Notes under the pieces: model-generated
Told to the model about the DNA's origin: nothing
Seen by the model: the letters and a program-made list of their open reading frames with translations, nothing else
The model's database searches: none
In this document: positions 46,901-54,905 of the stretch, piece after piece
How the letters are laid out: every line of letters begins with the position of its first letter
How positions within the stretch are numbered: position 1 is the first letter of the stretch
Assembly: GCA_029204225.1 (NCBI GenBank)
Contig: CM055100.1
Location: forward strand, 9,958,000-10,021,999
Origin: Diphasiastrum complanatum
Taxonomy: Eukaryota > Streptophyta > Lycopodiopsida > Lycopodiales > Lycopodiaceae
Length of the DNA stretch: 64,000 bases
Direction: 5' to 3'
Translations under genes and position numbers: made by a program

Positions 46901-49900
46901 CCACAATACTTGCATGATGACCCACCACTTGAGCTTGAAGTCTGTATAACCTTCCCACACCTCAACTACTACTTTATTGTCCTTTTTTTCGAACTGCTTT
47001 CTTTCCATCTTTTGGTTGATTTGACCACAAATCAAGATCACCATAAGAGACAGAAGAGAACTTGGATTAATAGAAAATAGAGCTATGCTCTCTACAATGG
47101 AAAGAATATGTGGGACACCAATCTCCTGATATAATCTCTCTAGCCTTTGTGAAAAGCCAAAAGCATAGTGCAAAAGCTAAAGGCAAAAACTAATTGCTAT
47201 AGATATCCTAACTTGGGAAAGACCCTTATCGAATTGCTAAGTATAAAAGCATGTTCTAAACTAGAACTAGTGCGCCCACCTACATGCATGCATAGAATCA
47301 ATGAACCGTGTACGGTTCACCACGGTTCTGAGAACTGTACAGTGAACCTTTCTCAGAAAATTTAAGGGGGAACCGTGGTGAACTGTACTAATTAATTTAT
47401 TAATTAATTAATTAACTTCTTTTTGTTCCTACCCCCAAAACCAGCCAAAAAATATGCAAAAAAAAGGCCAAAAAAAGTCTTTGTTTGTGAAATCTGTGTC
47501 TGTGTCTTCTGTGAAATCTGTGTCTGTGGATTTTTACAGTTCGAATTATCATAAACAGCCCAAAAACTGTAAAATGAGGGCCGAAAACTATTTTGGGAGG
47601 AAATTGGCAATTAATTTATGAATTGCAGGAACCATACCACGGTTCAATGAACCGTGGTACGGTTCCTTCCACGGCTCCCAGGACCCACGGTTCTGGGAAC
47701 CGTGGTTTCTATGCATGCATGAATAATTAACTGACTTTAGGATTTACTAAAAATAGAAATGGCCGCTATAATAGCTTGCAGGCATGGCCAAACTAACATT
47801 AGGGGTGCAAATAACCATTAATTTCTGACATGCCCTTGGATAAAAGGGTAGTACTTGTATGATTCAAAAGACTTGATTTCTAAGGAGGAAATTCTCAAGG
47901 ACAATTTCTATTTTTTTTTTGAGAAGAAAGAATTCTCCCAGAATCCGTTAAATTGGATGTCAAACTTTGACATGTAGTAGTTCATATTTTGGGTTTTGTT
48001 GTTGAGTCCTATGAATGCAACAGACTGCGTCTCTTGATTTTAGTTCCTTATGGTAACATGAAAGGTAAATGTACAATACGTAATCAAGTGCAGGGAGTGC
48101 TGACATGCAGCTTCACCTCAGCATTGGAGAATGGTGGAGGTTTCATTTCACATTGGAAAATTCTTGAATCTTTTTACAGGGGTGGAGCTATACAGTTTCT
48201 TGGAACAAAGAGACACCATGATAAGTGGCTGCAGGCCACAGAAGATTATGTTGTCAAAGGTTGTTTTGCTATGACAGAACTTGGACACGGCAGTAATGTA
48301 AGCTCTGTTTTTGCAGCTCATGGAATTTGGAAAAAAAAGTATGGCGTTGGATTCTCCTGATTAAGATGTATTCTTACATGTAGGATTTTGTATGTGTCAA
48401 TATAACCCTTGTCATTGTAAATTGTGACAGGTACGTGGCATTGAGACTGTAACAACCTACGACTCTTCCACGCAGGAGTTCATTATCAACACACCTTGTG
48501 AATCTGCTCAAAAGTATTGGATTGGTGGTGCTGCAGAGGTGTATTATCCTCATGTTACTAATAGCGATAATAAGCATGATTTTTTGTTTATAATTCTGTT
48601 TGACATGGTTTGGGTGACAATTCTTTTGATTGGTAGGTTCGTCCCTTTTTTCCTTTGACTGCATTCAGTTCCATGAACACTTTCAAGTCTGCTGAAAAAA
48701 CTAGGATGAAAAAGACATTATTAGCATATGTTTCATAATGAAACTTTTCTATGGTTTTCTAGGAAACACTGCTCACTTTGAGGAACAATAAGATAGCTGT
48801 TCATAAAGTAACACTTAAATATCTCCCATTTTCTTTGCATAGCATATCCTTTTACTCGTGATAGGCTACCGGATAACAAGTTGGTTGCTATGTTTGTGCT
48901 ATATGTATTTATCTCCCATCAAGTCAAATGCTTTAACCTTGAACAACATACATTTTTGAGAATCTGGGTCATTACAAATCACATGCTAGGATATTTGTGC
49001 ATTATACTGTATGGTGATACTTATGTGTTTCCTGTGTTCGTCTTTGATCCATGTATTCACTAACTCAATCTCAGAAAAGTAGATTATGTGTTATGTATAA
49101 AAAGATATTCAACTTTTGCAGCTATGAGGATGCTCTGATCTTTGCTTTTTCTTTCATGTTCCAGCATGCAACACATACCGTAGTGTTTTCTCAGCTACAC
49201 ATAAATGGAAGAAGTGAAGGAGTACATGCTTTTATTGCACAAGTTAGAGATGATCAAGGAAGGATTTGTTCTGGAGTGCGGATTGCTGATTGTGGACACA
49301 AAATTGGTCTAAATGGAGTTGACAATGGACGGTTATGGTTGGTCATTTCCACATGCTTTTATGATATTCTAGGGCTTAGAATTAGTTGCCTCATGCTTTA
49401 TGCATTGTTCAAGTCAGTATGTGGTAGATTGTAGCTATTCCTGTATTTTCAATTGGACTAGATTCGCAAATTTCTGCAGTAGTTTTAATTATTTATGACT
49501 ATAACTGTTACAGGTTTGATAATTTGCGAATCCCTCGAGAGAATCTTTTGAATTCTGTTGCTGATGTTACCGAAGAAGGCTTGTATGTTAGCTCCATCAA
49601 GGAACCTGAGCAGGTCATCTTAGCCTTTCACTAGTTCTTGCCCATGTGGTGCTCTTTCGCACGTTCTAGTGTCCAGTGACAAGTGTCATTGATCACATCA
49701 TATTGGCTACTTCCTCTTCTTGTTTGTTTTGTTGCTTCATGAGTTAAGTCTTTTAAGTGGACCTGTTTTTTGACATATTGCTTCTTTCCCTATTGGACAT
49801 CACAGAGATTTGGTGCTTTTATGGCACCTCTGACAGGTGGCCGTGTAACAATTGCAGTGGGTGCAATTTTTCAAGCAAAGGTATCTAATTCTACTTTTTT

Positions 49901-50155
49901 GATGCTCATGAGGTTTCAAATAAGATTTGCAGATTCAACTTTTCCTTTTCGAAAGTGTCGGAGCTTTTTACCAATGTTTATTTAACCATCGATTCAATCT
50001 GACCACCTTTTGTTTTGATGACAGCTGGGACTACAAACTGCCATCCGTTATGCACTCACAAGACGAGCCTTTTCTCTTTCTCCGAATGAGCCGGAGGTCT
50101 TACTTTTGGATTATCCGAGCCATCAGCGTCGTTTGCTCCCATTATTGGCAAAAAC
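33138..50155 (+). CDS. ACX3: Acyl-CoA oxidase, ACX3-type; first eight exons
   Basis: Peroxisomal acyl-CoA oxidases carry out the first beta-oxidation step, making trans-2-enoyl-CoA and H2O2; ACX3 types favour medium chains. Exons read: 33138-33279, 43268-43607, 48180-48297, 48431-48538, 49165-49337, 49514-49613, 49806-49880 and 50025-50155. All introns are GT-AG and phases agree, giving about 395 residues of an expected ~675. A PTS2 signal (R12-V-x5-H19-L20) lies in exon 1. Landmarks are [100 protein letters not shown] and [16 protein letters not shown]. The C-terminal half, with the catalytic Glu, was not found before 64000. Either exon 9 lies beyond the window (intron 8 over 13.8 kb) or the gene is truncated. 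Confidence 0.9.
33280..35331 (+). other. Oxidase intron 1, first part
   Basis: AT-rich intronic sequence without a recognised element, apart from the GA microsatellite at 34248-34332. Confidence 0.5.
34248..34332. repeat. (GA)n microsatellite
   Basis: About 42 uninterrupted GA dinucleotides. On the reverse strand this gives artefactual Ser-Leu open frames. Confidence 0.97.
35332..36106. repeat. Direct repeat, copy 1 (pairs with 37709-38524)
   Basis: This segment and 37709-38524 share continuous similarity, for example TTCTCACTAAGAGCTT(G/A)GCC at the start and the phrase GGGGTTGTATTGATTTTGGA. Indels and substitutions are scattered throughout. It appears to be duplicated gypsy-derived sequence in intron 1. 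Confidence 0.8.
36471..37703. repeat. Compound inverted duplication of gypsy sequence
   Basis: Two inverted pairs are visible. Bases 36471-36683 match the reverse complement of about 36987-37190, e.g. GCATGAGCCTTCTCTTGTAG against CTACAAGAGAAGGCTCATGC. Bases 36683-36972 match the reverse complement of about 37418-37703. The arms contain the Ty3/gypsy integrase C-terminal phrases ([20 protein letters not shown] and IFHVSLS). The arrangement could arise from head-to-head insertion or template-switched duplication. Confidence 0.78.
37378..37782 (-). pseudogene. Gypsy integrase C-terminal remnant
   Basis: The minus frame carries [21 protein letters not shown] and [19 protein letters not shown], the conserved end of plant Ty3/gypsy integrases. 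After that the sequence is not recognisable. It has no intact catalytic core. Confidence 0.7.
37709..38524. repeat. Direct repeat, copy 2
   Basis: Partner of 35332-36106, in the same orientation and about 2.4 kb away. It adds a few short insertions, for example CTCCAACTAA before ATATTTTGCTTG. Confidence 0.8.
38536..38766 (-). pseudogene. Gypsy reverse transcriptase remnant
   Basis: Minus-strand residues such as [16 protein letters not shown] and [17 protein letters not shown] match the RT palm region of Ty3/gypsy (…HQIR…KTAFRT…ATFQ…MNDIF). The catalytic block downstream is lost. It may belong to the same decayed element as the integrase end at 37378. Confidence 0.65.
38990..39236. repeat. 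Fragment resembling the 44-47 kb copia LTR family
   Basis: Phrases such as AACTAATCTTATTAGCACTCACACACAC and a CTACAATGGAATGA motif also occur in the LTR copies at 44242 and 44648. It appears to truncate the 5' LTR of the next element at about 39236. Confidence 0.5.
39412..40193 (+). pseudogene. Copia RT-RNase H remnant
   Basis: The frame starts [19 protein letters not shown], then has [19 protein letters not shown], a stop within LYGLK-(stop)-SVGAW, and LYVDDTLLF with the catalytic Asp pair. After [10 protein letters not shown] it jumps to RNase H ([30 protein letters not shown], and [13 protein letters not shown]), so the region between is deleted. Confidence 0.85.
40534..41275. mobile_element. 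742-bp inverted-repeat DNA element in the LTR
   Basis: The element is flanked by TGCCTTCAAC at 40524-40533 and 41276-41285. Its ends are CTGAGTTGCAG and CTGCAACTT, inverted repeats sharing AGTTGCAG. Subterminal regions carry palindromic GATCCGG/GGATCGCGATCC and TTCCGG/GGAACG(C) motifs on both sides. It encodes nothing recognisable and contains a GA microsatellite. A 10-bp duplication is more typical of MULEs and the 8-bp version (CCTTCAAC) of hAT elements, so the superfamily is open. Confidence 0.65.
40910..40991. repeat. (GA)n microsatellite
   Basis: About 40 AG dinucleotides inside the 742-bp element. It has the same motif and similar length as the array at 34248. Confidence 0.97.
42000..42550 (-). 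pseudogene. Copia gag remnant
   Basis: The minus-strand frame 42535-42350 reads [20 protein letters not shown]...[13 protein letters not shown], the conserved C-terminal part of copia gag. Downstream (about 42190-42120) a degraded zinc-knuckle-like [12 protein letters not shown] and a Lys/Glu-rich stretch follow with stops. Confidence 0.65.
42794..42840. repeat. Perfect 20-bp-stem hairpin in oxidase intron 1
   Basis: Bases 42794-42813 (TAGTAATCTTCATAACATAG) are exactly complementary to 42821-42840 around the 7-base loop CTATAGT. It lies about 430 bp upstream of exon 2. Stem and loop lengths are too small for a typical plant miRNA precursor, so a tiny MITE or a structured intronic site is more likely. 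Confidence 0.7.
42841..43267 (+). other. End of oxidase intron 1
   Basis: Ordinary T-rich intron sequence leading to the acceptor at 43266-43267. No element recognised. Confidence 0.5.
43608..44241 (+). other. Oxidase intron 2, first part
   Basis: Starts with the GTACGC donor. No recognisable element before the LTR copies at 44242. Confidence 0.5.
44242..45041 (-). repeat. Two adjacent copia LTR copies
   Basis: Copy A (44242-44647) and copy B (44648-45041) are direct, diverged copies. Both start near AATTCTAGAT(A/G)G(A)GTTAACTAATT and share TAGAAATGGCCCCTATAATAGC(T/G)CG(C/T)AGGCATGG. B ends ...TTCCTAACA; read on the minus strand it begins TGTTAGGAATTAATG after a purine stretch, as expected for the 3' LTR of the element to its right. 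Copy A is truncated at its right end. A third copy lies at 47026-47830. Confidence 0.78.
45042..47025 (-). pseudogene. Copia element interior with integrase deletion
   Basis: From right to left (its 5' to 3'), a gag-pre-integrase phrase [17 protein letters not shown] (about 46880) is followed directly by linker sequence. Next come [19 protein letters not shown] (46560), RT with [34 protein letters not shown] and [10 protein letters not shown], then [15 protein letters not shown]. RNase H pieces reach about 45060. Gag, protease and most of integrase are missing and several frameshifts are present. It sits entirely within oxidase intron 2, antisense to the host gene. Confidence 0.85.
47026..47830 (-). 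repeat. 5' LTR of the copia element, interrupted by a MITE
   Basis: It shares AATCAAGATCACCATAAGAGAC with copy A and ends ...TTTCTGACA (47830), giving TGTCAGAAATTAATGG on the minus strand. Without the insertion at 47291-47713 it is about 374 bp, matching the ~394 bp of copy B. Confidence 0.78.
47291..47713. mobile_element. 423-bp hAT-like MITE with CATAG ends
   Basis: The element begins CATAGAATC and ends GGTTTCTATG, giving 7-bp perfect terminal inverted repeats (CATAGAA/TTCTATG). It is flanked by CATGCATG at 47283-47290 and 47714-47721, an 8-bp duplication as in hAT elements. The other LTR copies show this site without the insertion. Subterminal regions carry GAACCGTG(G)/CCACGGTTC motifs in both orientations. 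The middle is AT-rich and non-coding. The CATAG terminus is shared with the large transposons at 50753 and 53409. Confidence 0.8.
47831..48179 (+). other. End of oxidase intron 2
   Basis: Intronic sequence leading to the TTTTTACAG acceptor. No element recognised. Confidence 0.5.
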
Positions 50156-50752
50156 GTAAGTCAGTGTATGTCATATGAAGATGTTTGAAAGTTACAGTTG
50201 TTACAATTTTTAAGATATGACTAAATGTCATAGTTAAACTTTTTTCCTTGTTGGAAACAACCTAACTAGCACTCAAAAAACAGAAATGTACTGGTTAACC
50301 AAATTCTATATGATGCAAACAATGTATAGAGTTAGAATAGGAAGGGCCCTACATGGAAATCTCCTTAAGGGAGTAGGGACTTTTATTGATTGGCTTTGGT
50401 CTTTAGTGCTAGCCTTCATCATGACTGAGTTTGCCCCTCACCTCTGCAGAAGCGATAGAAACACATTAGATGGGTCTTTGTACAAAATGTATGAAAGTTA
50501 ATGTCGACATGTTTGTGCATCTGACCTTTACCTACTCTTGAGCACTAACGAAGTGTGTAGGAATGCCTTGGCATTTGGTTTACCCTATGGATGATGGAGT
50601 TGATGGTTTGAAAGTTTGTGGGTGGGCTCCATAAGGTTGAAGATTGCATGTTTCTTTTGTTCTTGAGATGCCCCATAATGTGTTCTAGGGCCTATTGCGT
50701 TCTGGAACGCTATAATTTTTTTTTTACTATATATATATATACATATATATAT
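50156..50752 (+). other. Sequence after oxidase exon 8
   Basis: Starts with the GTAAGTC donor and shows no exon matching the next part of the acyl-CoA oxidase family. It ends in an (AT) stretch into which the first CATAG transposon inserted. Confidence 0.5.
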
Positions 50753-51144
50753 CATAGGTCCCACGGTACTGGGTACTGCGGATCCCGGTACCGCGGGACC
50801 GTATAGGTACCGCGGGACCGTATAGGTACCGCGGTACCATGTTGGTACCGCGGTACCACAATATAATATATTATTTAGTATTTAATATTTTTTTAAATTT
50901 TTTTTAACCTAAACCTACCCACCCCCCTCGCATTTCAGCTCAAATTTTTTTGTGCCCTCCTCCGCCCTGCCATCGCTGTTGTTTTTGCCTACCTGCCTTC
51001 TGATTCCTTGCGTCGCCCTTCGCCCACGCAACGCCTTGCCTTGCATCTGACTTGCTTCGCCCTGCCTTCGCCCATTTTCAGCGTCTCTCCAACAGTGAAC
51101 CCTGCTGTTTTTTTTCCAGCAATCCATCCCTCATTTCATCTGCA

Positions 51145-52041
51145 ATGGTGCAATTCGACCTTTCCGGTCTGTGGGACGAGGTAGACATTGTCAGGCGGGT
51201 TGCCGACAAGGCCAACAAGACCGGTCAGAAGATCGTGTGCTGCCGATACTGTCTCGTCGAGTTTGTTGCATCCCTCACTCGCCTTAAAGGCCATCTGCTC
51301 GGTGCACGCGCCAAAAATGGTGCCACCTTGAATGCTGCCCCTTGTGGCAGCACGACCGTCCCCGACAAGCAGCGACTACTAGACACCTACGGGCCGCGGC
51401 TCGTGGCAGGGGAGAACACCATTTCGGAGGGCATTCTCCGATTTTGCACCGCTCCTTATGTGGCTGACCCAGAGTTGCTGCCTGCTTGGCTGGCACGCAC
51501 GAGGAGAGGGAGTGCATCCTCCTCCAGTCCCTTTGCCCCTCATCCCCCTCAGACAGTTCTGCCTCACGCACCCCCATTTGCTCAGATTCCGGTGGATCCC
51601 GTCCCATCGCGTCCGTCAGTTGCCACTGCAGTTCCACCACCACCCACTGTTGCTCGCACTCCCCCAGTCTACGACTTTCTCATGGACTCTCCGCCACCCG
51701 AGCAGGCCCAGGATGCTACTGCTGGGGCCTTCGAGGATGTGGAAGAGATCCCTTCTTCCTTCCCTTCCCATCCGGATGACCTCCTCAGCCAGCAGTTTTC
51801 GTACCCCATGCCAGATGTTGCCCCTCCACCAGTGCACCCCACCTATGCTGCTGCACCCATCCCTGCCAGTGCATCCCACTCTCCCCATTCCATGTCTACA
51901 GCCGATGCATCCACTTGTGCCCAGCCTGTCGCGTCATCGTCCATTCCCGTCACGGTTGGTGCACCGTGCTGGAGGATAAACACATACATCAGATTGCAAT
52001 ACACAAGGCACGCATTGCACAAAAAACACACCGTACATTAA
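51145..52041 (+). pseudogene. Truncated BED-type hAT transposase, copy 1
   Basis: ATG at 51145 (context GCAATGGTG) opens a 298-residue frame. Residues ~8-70 form a BED zinc finger (VCCRYCLVEF...LTRLKGHLLG, with a later Cys in NAAPC). Then comes a conserved segment (TISEGILRFCTAPYV) and a Pro/Ser/Thr-rich tail from about residue 120. From about residue 275 the frame enters sequence that in the other copies is non-coding, so the last ~25 residues are junk after an internal deletion. BED fingers bind transposon ends. No catalytic residues remain. Confidence 0.82.
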
Positions 52042-52201
52042 TTCATCAGATGTATCAAAATAACAATACGTATTCCCGCCACAAACGGCTGGGGCTGTTT
52101 TTTACACTGTGCTAGACACTAAATGCTGCCTCATCTACTGATGAACATTACATAACAACAGTCAGCCACATACGGCTAGACCCCATCCATGCTAAACATT
52201 C

Positions 52202-52567
52202 CTATGGATCCTCCACTGACTCCTCGCCCTCGTCAGGAGCATTGTTATGTCGCTCTCGCTCTGCCTCCCGGTTATCCCGAGCTGCCTCCTGGCCAGCCCG
52301 ACGTCTGGCCGCCCTTTCCCTGACCATGATGAGCTGCCATCGTGTGAAGTTCATTCTGATCTGCTCATCCAAATCCAGCTCGACAACGGGAGCTGGGGCC
52401 ACAGCGAGGGCGAGGATCTGCAGCTCTGGGTGTCTCTCCCGAGTTTGTCGCAGCATCTCTGCAATGTCTGCCTCTTGCTTCCGATGCCTTTCGTTGTGCC
52501 TTCGGACATCTTCCTCGAGCTTCCTCCTGGCTTCGCCCTCAGGCCTTGGTGGTATGTGCTCTGCCAT
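52202..52567 (-). CDS. Accessory 121-residue helical protein, copy 1
   Basis: An intact ORF on the strand opposite the transposase, starting MAEHIPPRPEGEARRKLEED. Residues ~9-45 are highly charged and probably one long helix or coiled coil (RRHNERHRKQEADI). A Pro/Ala linker follows (~46-62), then VELDLDEQI and a second, Arg-rich helix (LIMVRERAARRRAGQEAA), and an acidic C-terminus (DEGEESVEDP). It aligns without gaps to the ORF at 54083-54448, about 80% identical by eye. I do not recognise the family. Its basic helix suggests nucleic-acid or transposase binding, which is inference only. Confidence 0.75.
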   Translation of the reverse strand: MAEHIPPRPEGEARRKLEEDVRRHNERHRKQEADIAEMLRQTRERHPELQILALAVAPAPVVELDLDEQIRMNFTRWQLIMVRERAARRRAGQEAARDNREAERERHNNAPDEGEESVEDP

Positions 52568-52739
52568 CTCAGGACACCTTGTTTCTCGAACTGGCTCTCA
52601 CTGGCTCTCACAATGCCTCTCACAATAACTCTGACAATGCCTCTCACAGTCTCTCTCTCACAGCCTCTCACTGGCTCTCACAGCCTCGCGAGTGCCTATT
52701 TAACCCCACAGCCTGTTCCCCCATGTGCAGTTGTTGATG

Positions 52740-53090
52740 ATCCCTCCATGTGCCCTTGTACCTGTCCCCATTAATTGCGATGTGCCAATGTACCTGTACC
52801 ACATGCTGCACTCCGATTGGGTCCGTGGTCTGCTCCCCCACAGTGCCCATGTGACGGTGTACCTGTCCGGATTTGTCCCATGTGCCTCTGTACCTGCCCC
52901 CATGTGATGCTCCCCCGCTGTGTTGGTCTCCCATTGGACCCATGGTCTGCTCACCCACAGTGCCCATGTGCTTCTGTACTTGCCCCCATGTGATCCTACC
53001 CCCCTGTGTTGGTCTCCCATTGGCCCCTCGGTCTGCTCACCCGCAATGTCCCATGTGCCACTGCACCAGTCCCCTGCATCGTGTACTATA
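52740..53090. repeat. 86-bp subterminal tandem repeats, copy 1
   Basis: TGTTGGTCTCCCATTGG starts at 52921 and 53007, an 86-bp spacing. More diverged units (e.g. ATTGGGTCCGTGGTCTGCTC) extend left to about 52740. Each unit ends with CCCATGTG and a (C/T)TGTAC(C/T)TG phrase. They lie between the accessory gene and the element end. Confidence 0.75.
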
Positions 53091-53198
53091 CCCTCTTTTT
53101 TTACACCAGAACCCCTTTTTTCTACTTTTTTTTGTCCTTTTTCGGTAGTTAATATGCAAAAGAAAATTATTAAAAAAAAAAATTTAAAAAAAAATATT

Positions 53199-53352
53199 AA
53201 AAATGGTACCGCGGGTCTGAGGGCGGCACCGTACCGGCGGTACCATACCGGCGGTACCACGGGGTACTATGATATATATATATCATAGTACCCCGTGGTA
53301 CCGCCGGTATGGTACCGCCGGTACGGTGCCGCCCTCAGACCCGCGGTACCAT

Positions 53353-53356
<4 letters not shown>
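53199..53356. repeat. Perfect 158-bp palindrome of transposon ends
   Basis: The last 73 bp of copy 1 (53199-53271) plus 6 bp of AT are followed by their exact reverse complement (53278-53356). The centre of symmetry falls in ATATATATATAT at 53272-53283. I compared the arms base by base from 53199 to 53356 and found no mismatch. The right arm is an orphan element end (CATAG at 53284) with no element body attached. Confidence 0.9.

Positions 53357-53408
<52 letters not shown>
53357..53408. repeat. (AT)n microsatellite
   Basis: About 25 AT dinucleotides separate the orphan end from copy 2. Confidence 0.95.
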
Positions 53409-53410
<2 letters not shown>

Positions 53411-53535
53411 TAGTACCCTCTGGTACCGCTGGTATGGTACCGCCGGTACCATATCAGTGGTACCGCCGGTACCATATCAGTGGTACCGCCGGTACGGTAC
53501 CGCCCTGGGATCCGCGGTACCAGGGCGGTACCATT
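53409..53535. repeat. Subterminal GGTACCGCCGGTA array
   Basis: GGTACCGC(C/T)GGTA(T/C) recurs at roughly 20-25-bp steps, twice followed by ATATCAGT. Its counterpart in copy 1 is 53205-53271. Clustered short repeats near hAT ends often serve as transposase binding sites; that role is inferred here. Confidence 0.75.
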
Positions 53536-53679
53536 TTTAATATTTTTTTTTATTTTTTAATATATTTTTAGTAATTTTTTTTTGCATATTAACTACCAAA
53601 AAAGGACAAAAAAAAGTAAAAAGAGGGGGTTCTGGGTGTAAAAAAAGAGGGTACAGTACATGATGCAGGGGACTGTTGC

Positions 53680-53895
53680 AATGGCACATGGGCACTGCGA
53701 GTGAGCAGACCGAGGGGCCAATGGGAGACCAACACAGGGGGGTAGCATCACATGGGGGCAAGTACAGAGGCACATGGGCATTGTGGGTGAGCAGACCATG
53801 GGCCCAATGGGAGACCAACACAGGGGGGAGCATCACATGGGGGCAGGTACGGAGGCACATGGAGGGATGATGGGGATCCACATGGCCGATCAGGC
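53680..53895. repeat. 86-bp subterminal tandem repeats, copy 2
   Basis: CCAATGGGAGACCAACA starts at 53718 and 53804, again 86 bp apart, in inverse orientation to the repeats of copy 1. A single diverged unit is also seen in copy 3 at about 59510-59580. Confidence 0.75.
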
Positions 53896-54082
53896 TGTGG
53901 GGATAAATAGGCACTCACAATGCCATTGTGGTCAGCATTTTCAGAGGCTGTGAGAGGGCTAGTGATAGACAGTGAGAGAGCAAGCGAGAGCCGGTGACAG
54001 GCTGTGAGAGGCTGTTTGAGAGCCAGGGTGCTGTGAGAGGGTGTTCAAGGATCAGGGTGCTGTGAGGAGAAGGTCGATCGAG

Positions 54083-54448
54083 ATGGCTGAGCGAATACCA
54101 CCGAAGCCCGAGGGCGAAGCCAGGAGAAAGCTTGAGGAAGATATCCGAAGGCACAACGAGAGGCATCGGAAGCAAGAGGCAGATATCCGAGAGATGCTGC
54201 GACAGACTCGACAGAGAAATCCGGAACCGGAGCCACCCGCCCCCGCTGTGGATCCTGTCCCCGCTGTCGAGCTGGATCTGGATGAGCAGATCGGAATGAA
54301 TTTCACACGACGGCAGCTCATCATGGTCAGGGAAAGGGCGGCCAGACGTCGGGCTAACCAGGAGGCAGCTCGGGCTAACCGGGAGGCAGAGCAAGAGCGA
54401 CAAAACAATGCACCAGACGAGGGCGAGGAGTCGGTGGAGGATCAGTGA
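54083..54448 (+). CDS. Accessory 121-residue helical protein, copy 2
   Basis: ATG at 54083 (context GAGATGGCTGAG) gives MAERIPPKPEGEARRKLEED and exactly the same length as the copy at 52202-52567. The two helical parts and the acidic end are well conserved, while the Pro/Ala linker (residues ~47-62) has diverged. An in-frame upstream ATG at 54041 would add 14 residues with no counterpart in copy 1, so the internal start is preferred. It faces the transposase tail-to-tail. The function is unknown; persistence of the frame next to a damaged transposase is notable. Confidence 0.78.
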   Translation: MAERIPPKPEGEARRKLEEDIRRHNERHRKQEADIREMLRQTRQRNPEPEPPAPAVDPVPAVELDLDEQIGMNFTRRQLIMVRERAARRRANQEAARANREAEQERQNNAPDEGEESVEDQ

Positions 54449-54905
54449 GGGATGTTTAGAATATATGAGGTCCACCCGTATGTGGCGGACTGTTGCTATG
54501 TAGTTTTCGGCAGTTTATGGTGCAGCAAATAACTAGATGGCTGCTTAAAAAAATGACAGTATATGTGATGTTATCCTGATACAACGGTTGAATATATACA
54601 TAGTTGTTTTTTGTGCAACGCGAGCCTGGTCATGTAAGATGCAATGTTTGTAATTTTTTTAAATGCAGATGTATTACATGTGTTTATTCAATGTCGTTTG
54701 GGGAAATTAAATGAAAATAGGATTCACACACGCACATAGAATTCTTCAACATAAAATAAAGCATCACATGTACAGAGCGACATACGCACAATGTGCAGCA
54801 AATAATGTAGGCCAAACACTGTATATAATGTGAAAAATCATCTGAGTACAATGGTAGACTGACTGCTAGAGACAAACTACTGAAACTAAAACAATAGAGC
54901 CACAA

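Larger units (their letters stand above)
50753..53271. mobile_element. CATAG hAT transposon, copy 1 (deleted)
   Basis: The 2519-bp copy begins CATAGGTCCC and ends GTACTATG, with ATATATAT on both sides (50745-50752 and 53272-53279). That fits an 8-bp duplication but is ambiguous in AT-rich DNA. Its left end has repeated CCGCGGTACC/GGTACCGCGG motifs (50765-50865). It holds the N-terminal part of the transposase on the plus strand and the complete small accessory gene on the minus strand. The transposase core (DUF659 and hAT dimerisation parts) is deleted, so it could only move if supplied in trans. Confidence 0.82.

Noticed and set aside
51284-51979. Several long overlapping frames on both strands in the transposase Pro-rich region
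   Set aside because: High GC leaves all frames open. Only the frame carrying the BED finger and shared between copies is supported.
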